Positions 62,768-64,000 of a stretch of DNA of 64,000 nt are shown piece by piece. Every line of letters begins with the position of its first letter. Position 1 is the stretch's first letter. The DNA comes from Bacillus sp. SM2101 (GTDB lineage: Bacteria > Bacillota > Bacilli > Bacillales > SM2101), in assembly GCF_018588585.1 (NCBI RefSeq), contig NZ_JAEUFG010000004.1, positions 1 to 64,000 on the forward strand, read 5' to 3'. Made by a program: the position numbers and the translations under genes. The notes under the pieces are model-generated. The model worked only from the letters and a program-made list of their open reading frames with translations, was not told where the DNA came from and did not search any database.

Positions 62768-63130
62768 CTACCCTTTAAGTAAAAAATCATTACCATCAAG
62801 ATCTTTAAACTGAACAAATGTCCCCCATTCCATTTTTTTCGGTTCATCTAAAAACTCTACGCCATTTGTTTTTAACATTTCGTATGTAGCTTGTACATTG
62901 TCACACTCAAACACAATGGATGCCTGCTTCTCATTCCAATCTTTCATCATGACCTTCGGATATATTACTAAATGAGATTGCGCACCTTTTGGAGCTACTT
63001 CTAGCCAATTAGCATTTGGTCCCATTGGGAATTCTGCCACTACTTCAAATCCTACTTGTTCTGTCCAAAAGTGTTTTGCTTTTTGCTGATCATCTACATA
63101 CACTGCAACTGTTGCAATCTTATTAATCAT
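62768..63130 (-). CDS. VOC (glyoxalase/bleomycin-resistance) family protein
   Basis: A 120-residue single VOC domain of two beta-alpha-beta-beta-beta units: VAVYVDDQQKAKHFWTEQVG, FEVVAEFPMGPNANWLEVAP, VQATYEMLKTNGVEFLDEPK and FVQFKDLDGNDFLL. Metal-dependent lyase or binding function; the substrate is unknown. ATG behind GGAGGTTAGAATCA. Confidence 0.85.
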   Translation of the reverse strand: MINKIATVAVYVDDQQKAKHFWTEQVGFEVVAEFPMGPNANWLEVAPKGAQSHLVIYPKVMMKDWNEKQASIVFECDNVQATYEMLKTNGVEFLDEPKKMEWGTFVQFKDLDGNDFLLKG

Positions 63131-63203
63131 TGATTCTAACCTCCATTCTTCTTACCTACCACCATTGTAACTTATATGATCAAGATGACAACGGTTTTAA
63201 TTT

Positions 63204-63232
63204 GCTTCTCTTCGTAAGCTTTGCTATTATCT
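63204..63232. repeat. MITE-like repeat, left-end fragment
   Basis: GCTTCTCTTCGTAAGCTTTG followed by CTATTATC matches the left end of the MITE-like family. The matching right end is not seen here. Confidence 0.45.
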
Positions 63233-63330
63233 ATGGCTATAAGTAAAGTTTTATCGGCGTACTTTTGTAATACCACGAATGCTAGATGCTTACATATTTT
63301 ATTTCTTAGACCCCAAAAACCTACTTATGC

Positions 63331-63371
63331 AAAAAAAGTGGGAATCTCATCATTGAGAGTTCACCACTTTG
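63331..63371 (-). terminator. Terminator of sspH
   Basis: On the minus strand AAAGTGGTGAACTCTC pairs with GAGATTCCCACTTT (with a few mismatches) and ends in seven Ts. Confidence 0.75.
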
Positions 63372-63387
63372 CGTGAATCCTATTCGT

Positions 63388-63567
63388 TTAAACCTCTTCT
63401 AACTCAGCAATCGGTACAGACCGTTTTTCATGATGATTACCTCTCATATGGACTGTAGCAACATTCCCTTGCTCATCACAACTATCAATCCAAACAGACA
63501 CGCCGTTATAATGAACAGTTATATCATTTGGTGATGAAATGATTTGTTTCGCTCGTTTTATATCCAT
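63388..63567 (-). CDS. sspH: H-type small acid-soluble spore protein
   Basis: A 59-residue protein with the SspH-family pattern (MDIKRAKQIISSPNDITVHY, NGVSVWIDSCDEQGNVATVH, then SVPIAELEEV). These minor SASPs are made in the forespore under sigma-G. ATG at 63567 follows GGAGGCATAGTA. It confirms that the organism makes endospores. Confidence 0.85.
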   Translation of the reverse strand: MDIKRAKQIISSPNDITVHYNGVSVWIDSCDEQGNVATVHMRGNHHEKRSVPIAELEEV

Positions 63568-63668
63568 TACTATGCCTCCATCTTTTTAAAAGACTTATTT
63601 TCGTAGAAATTAACGCGTTACAACTAGAAATCATGTCATCTAATTAATATTAAAGTAAAACCATTTCT

Positions 63669-63716
63669 AGCTGTTTTACTGTCGTAAAAATAATTACAAC
63701 GATTACGAAAAGAGTC
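63669..63716. repeat. MITE-like terminal-inverted-repeat element, short copy
   Basis: A 48-bp collapsed copy: AGCTGTTTTACTGTCGTAA faces TTACAACGATTACGAAAAGA (then GTC), so both ends are present with almost no internal sequence. Confidence 0.5.
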
Positions 63717-63845
63717 TTTTGTAATTTTTACTCCACCAATATCATTACAAAAAAAAGAAAAATTTATGCAAAATTGTCCAAATATCGAACACACTATTAG
63801 CATACATATTATTTTTCTAGACTAAATTTGAAAGGGCGAACAGCA

Positions 63846-64000
63846 ATGAAAATGACAAATGATGAGAAACAAGTGCTAAGCGATACGATTGATCGCTTAA
63901 ATGAAGGGCTTGATTCAATCATTGCTCTATATAACGAATCAGAGACAGACAAGCCAATTCTTGACTTTGAGGATGATGTGATTACCGCTATTGAACAAGC
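63846..64000 (+). CDS. mstX: Mistic (MstX) membrane-associated protein, 5' part
   Basis: The first 51 codons match B. subtilis Mistic (MKMTNDEKQVLSDTIDRLNE, GLDSIIALYNESETDKPIL). Mistic is a small acidic, helical protein that associates with the membrane without a signal and is encoded upstream of the YugO potassium channel. The gene runs off the right edge, and yugO would be expected next. AAAGGGCGAACAGCA precedes the ATG. Confidence 0.85.
   Translation, partial: MKMTNDEKQVLSDTIDRLNEGLDSIIALYNESETDKPILDFEDDVITAIEQ

Overview
The window comes from a low-GC endospore-forming Bacillaceae bacterium. The evidence is a spore-coat transglutaminase (tgl), an H-type small acid-soluble spore protein (sspH), the start of an mstX (Mistic) gene, a sigV/rsiV pair, and frequent TTG starts behind strong GGAGG ribosome binding sites. 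I cannot fix the genus from the sequence alone.

Left chromosomal flank (1-8.3 kb): the 5' end of a 16S rRNA gene on the minus strand with its promoter, tgl, an EamA exporter, a membrane-anchored beta-propeller protein, a GNAT/class-V aminotransferase fusion next to a PlsY-like acyltransferase, an MgtC-like protein, and a tRNA-Ala(GGC).

Prophage (8.3-47.1 kb): a 38.8 kb element sits in the tRNA-Ala gene and is bounded by perfect 51-bp direct repeats. A tyrosine integrase lies at the right end, and five copies of a GGGAACAAA repeat sit near the two ends as probable arm sites. Read from the right end the order is: integrase, repressor and excisionase-like gene; a helicase plus a large protein with the RNP and DYDSD motifs of the QDE-1/YonO two-barrel RNA polymerases, with a candidate structured RNA between them; small regulators and a TIR/deoxyribosyltransferase-like protein; a cysteine-rich protein; then the late operon from small terminase through portal, capsid, connectors and tail tube to tail chaperones with a -1 frameshift and the tape measure. 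No tail-tip, receptor-binding, holin or endolysin gene follows. In their place is cargo: an MMP-like zymogen with a cysteine switch, a SEC-C protein, and a membrane/GNAT/FRG cassette. After that come FtsK, replication-relaxation and VirB2-like genes, and then an AimR/AimP arbitrium communication module. The prophage therefore looks lysogeny-competent in its control genes but incomplete in tail tip and lysis.

Right flank (47.1-64 kb): an array of four YVTN beta-propeller paralogues without signal peptides, interleaved with remnants of others and a cysteine-rich Ena-like protein. Conserved CATAyATT boxes upstream of three of them suggest mother-cell (spore) expression. Next is a minus-strand cluster of three secreted helical proteins that looks like a tripartite alpha-pore-forming toxin carrying LamG and FN3 modules. 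Then come sigV-rsiV, a small alarmone synthetase, a DUF6526-like membrane protein, a VOC protein, sspH and the partial mstX. A family of short terminal-inverted-repeat elements (MITE-like, 48-162 bp) is scattered through both chromosomal flanks and I saw none in the prophage.
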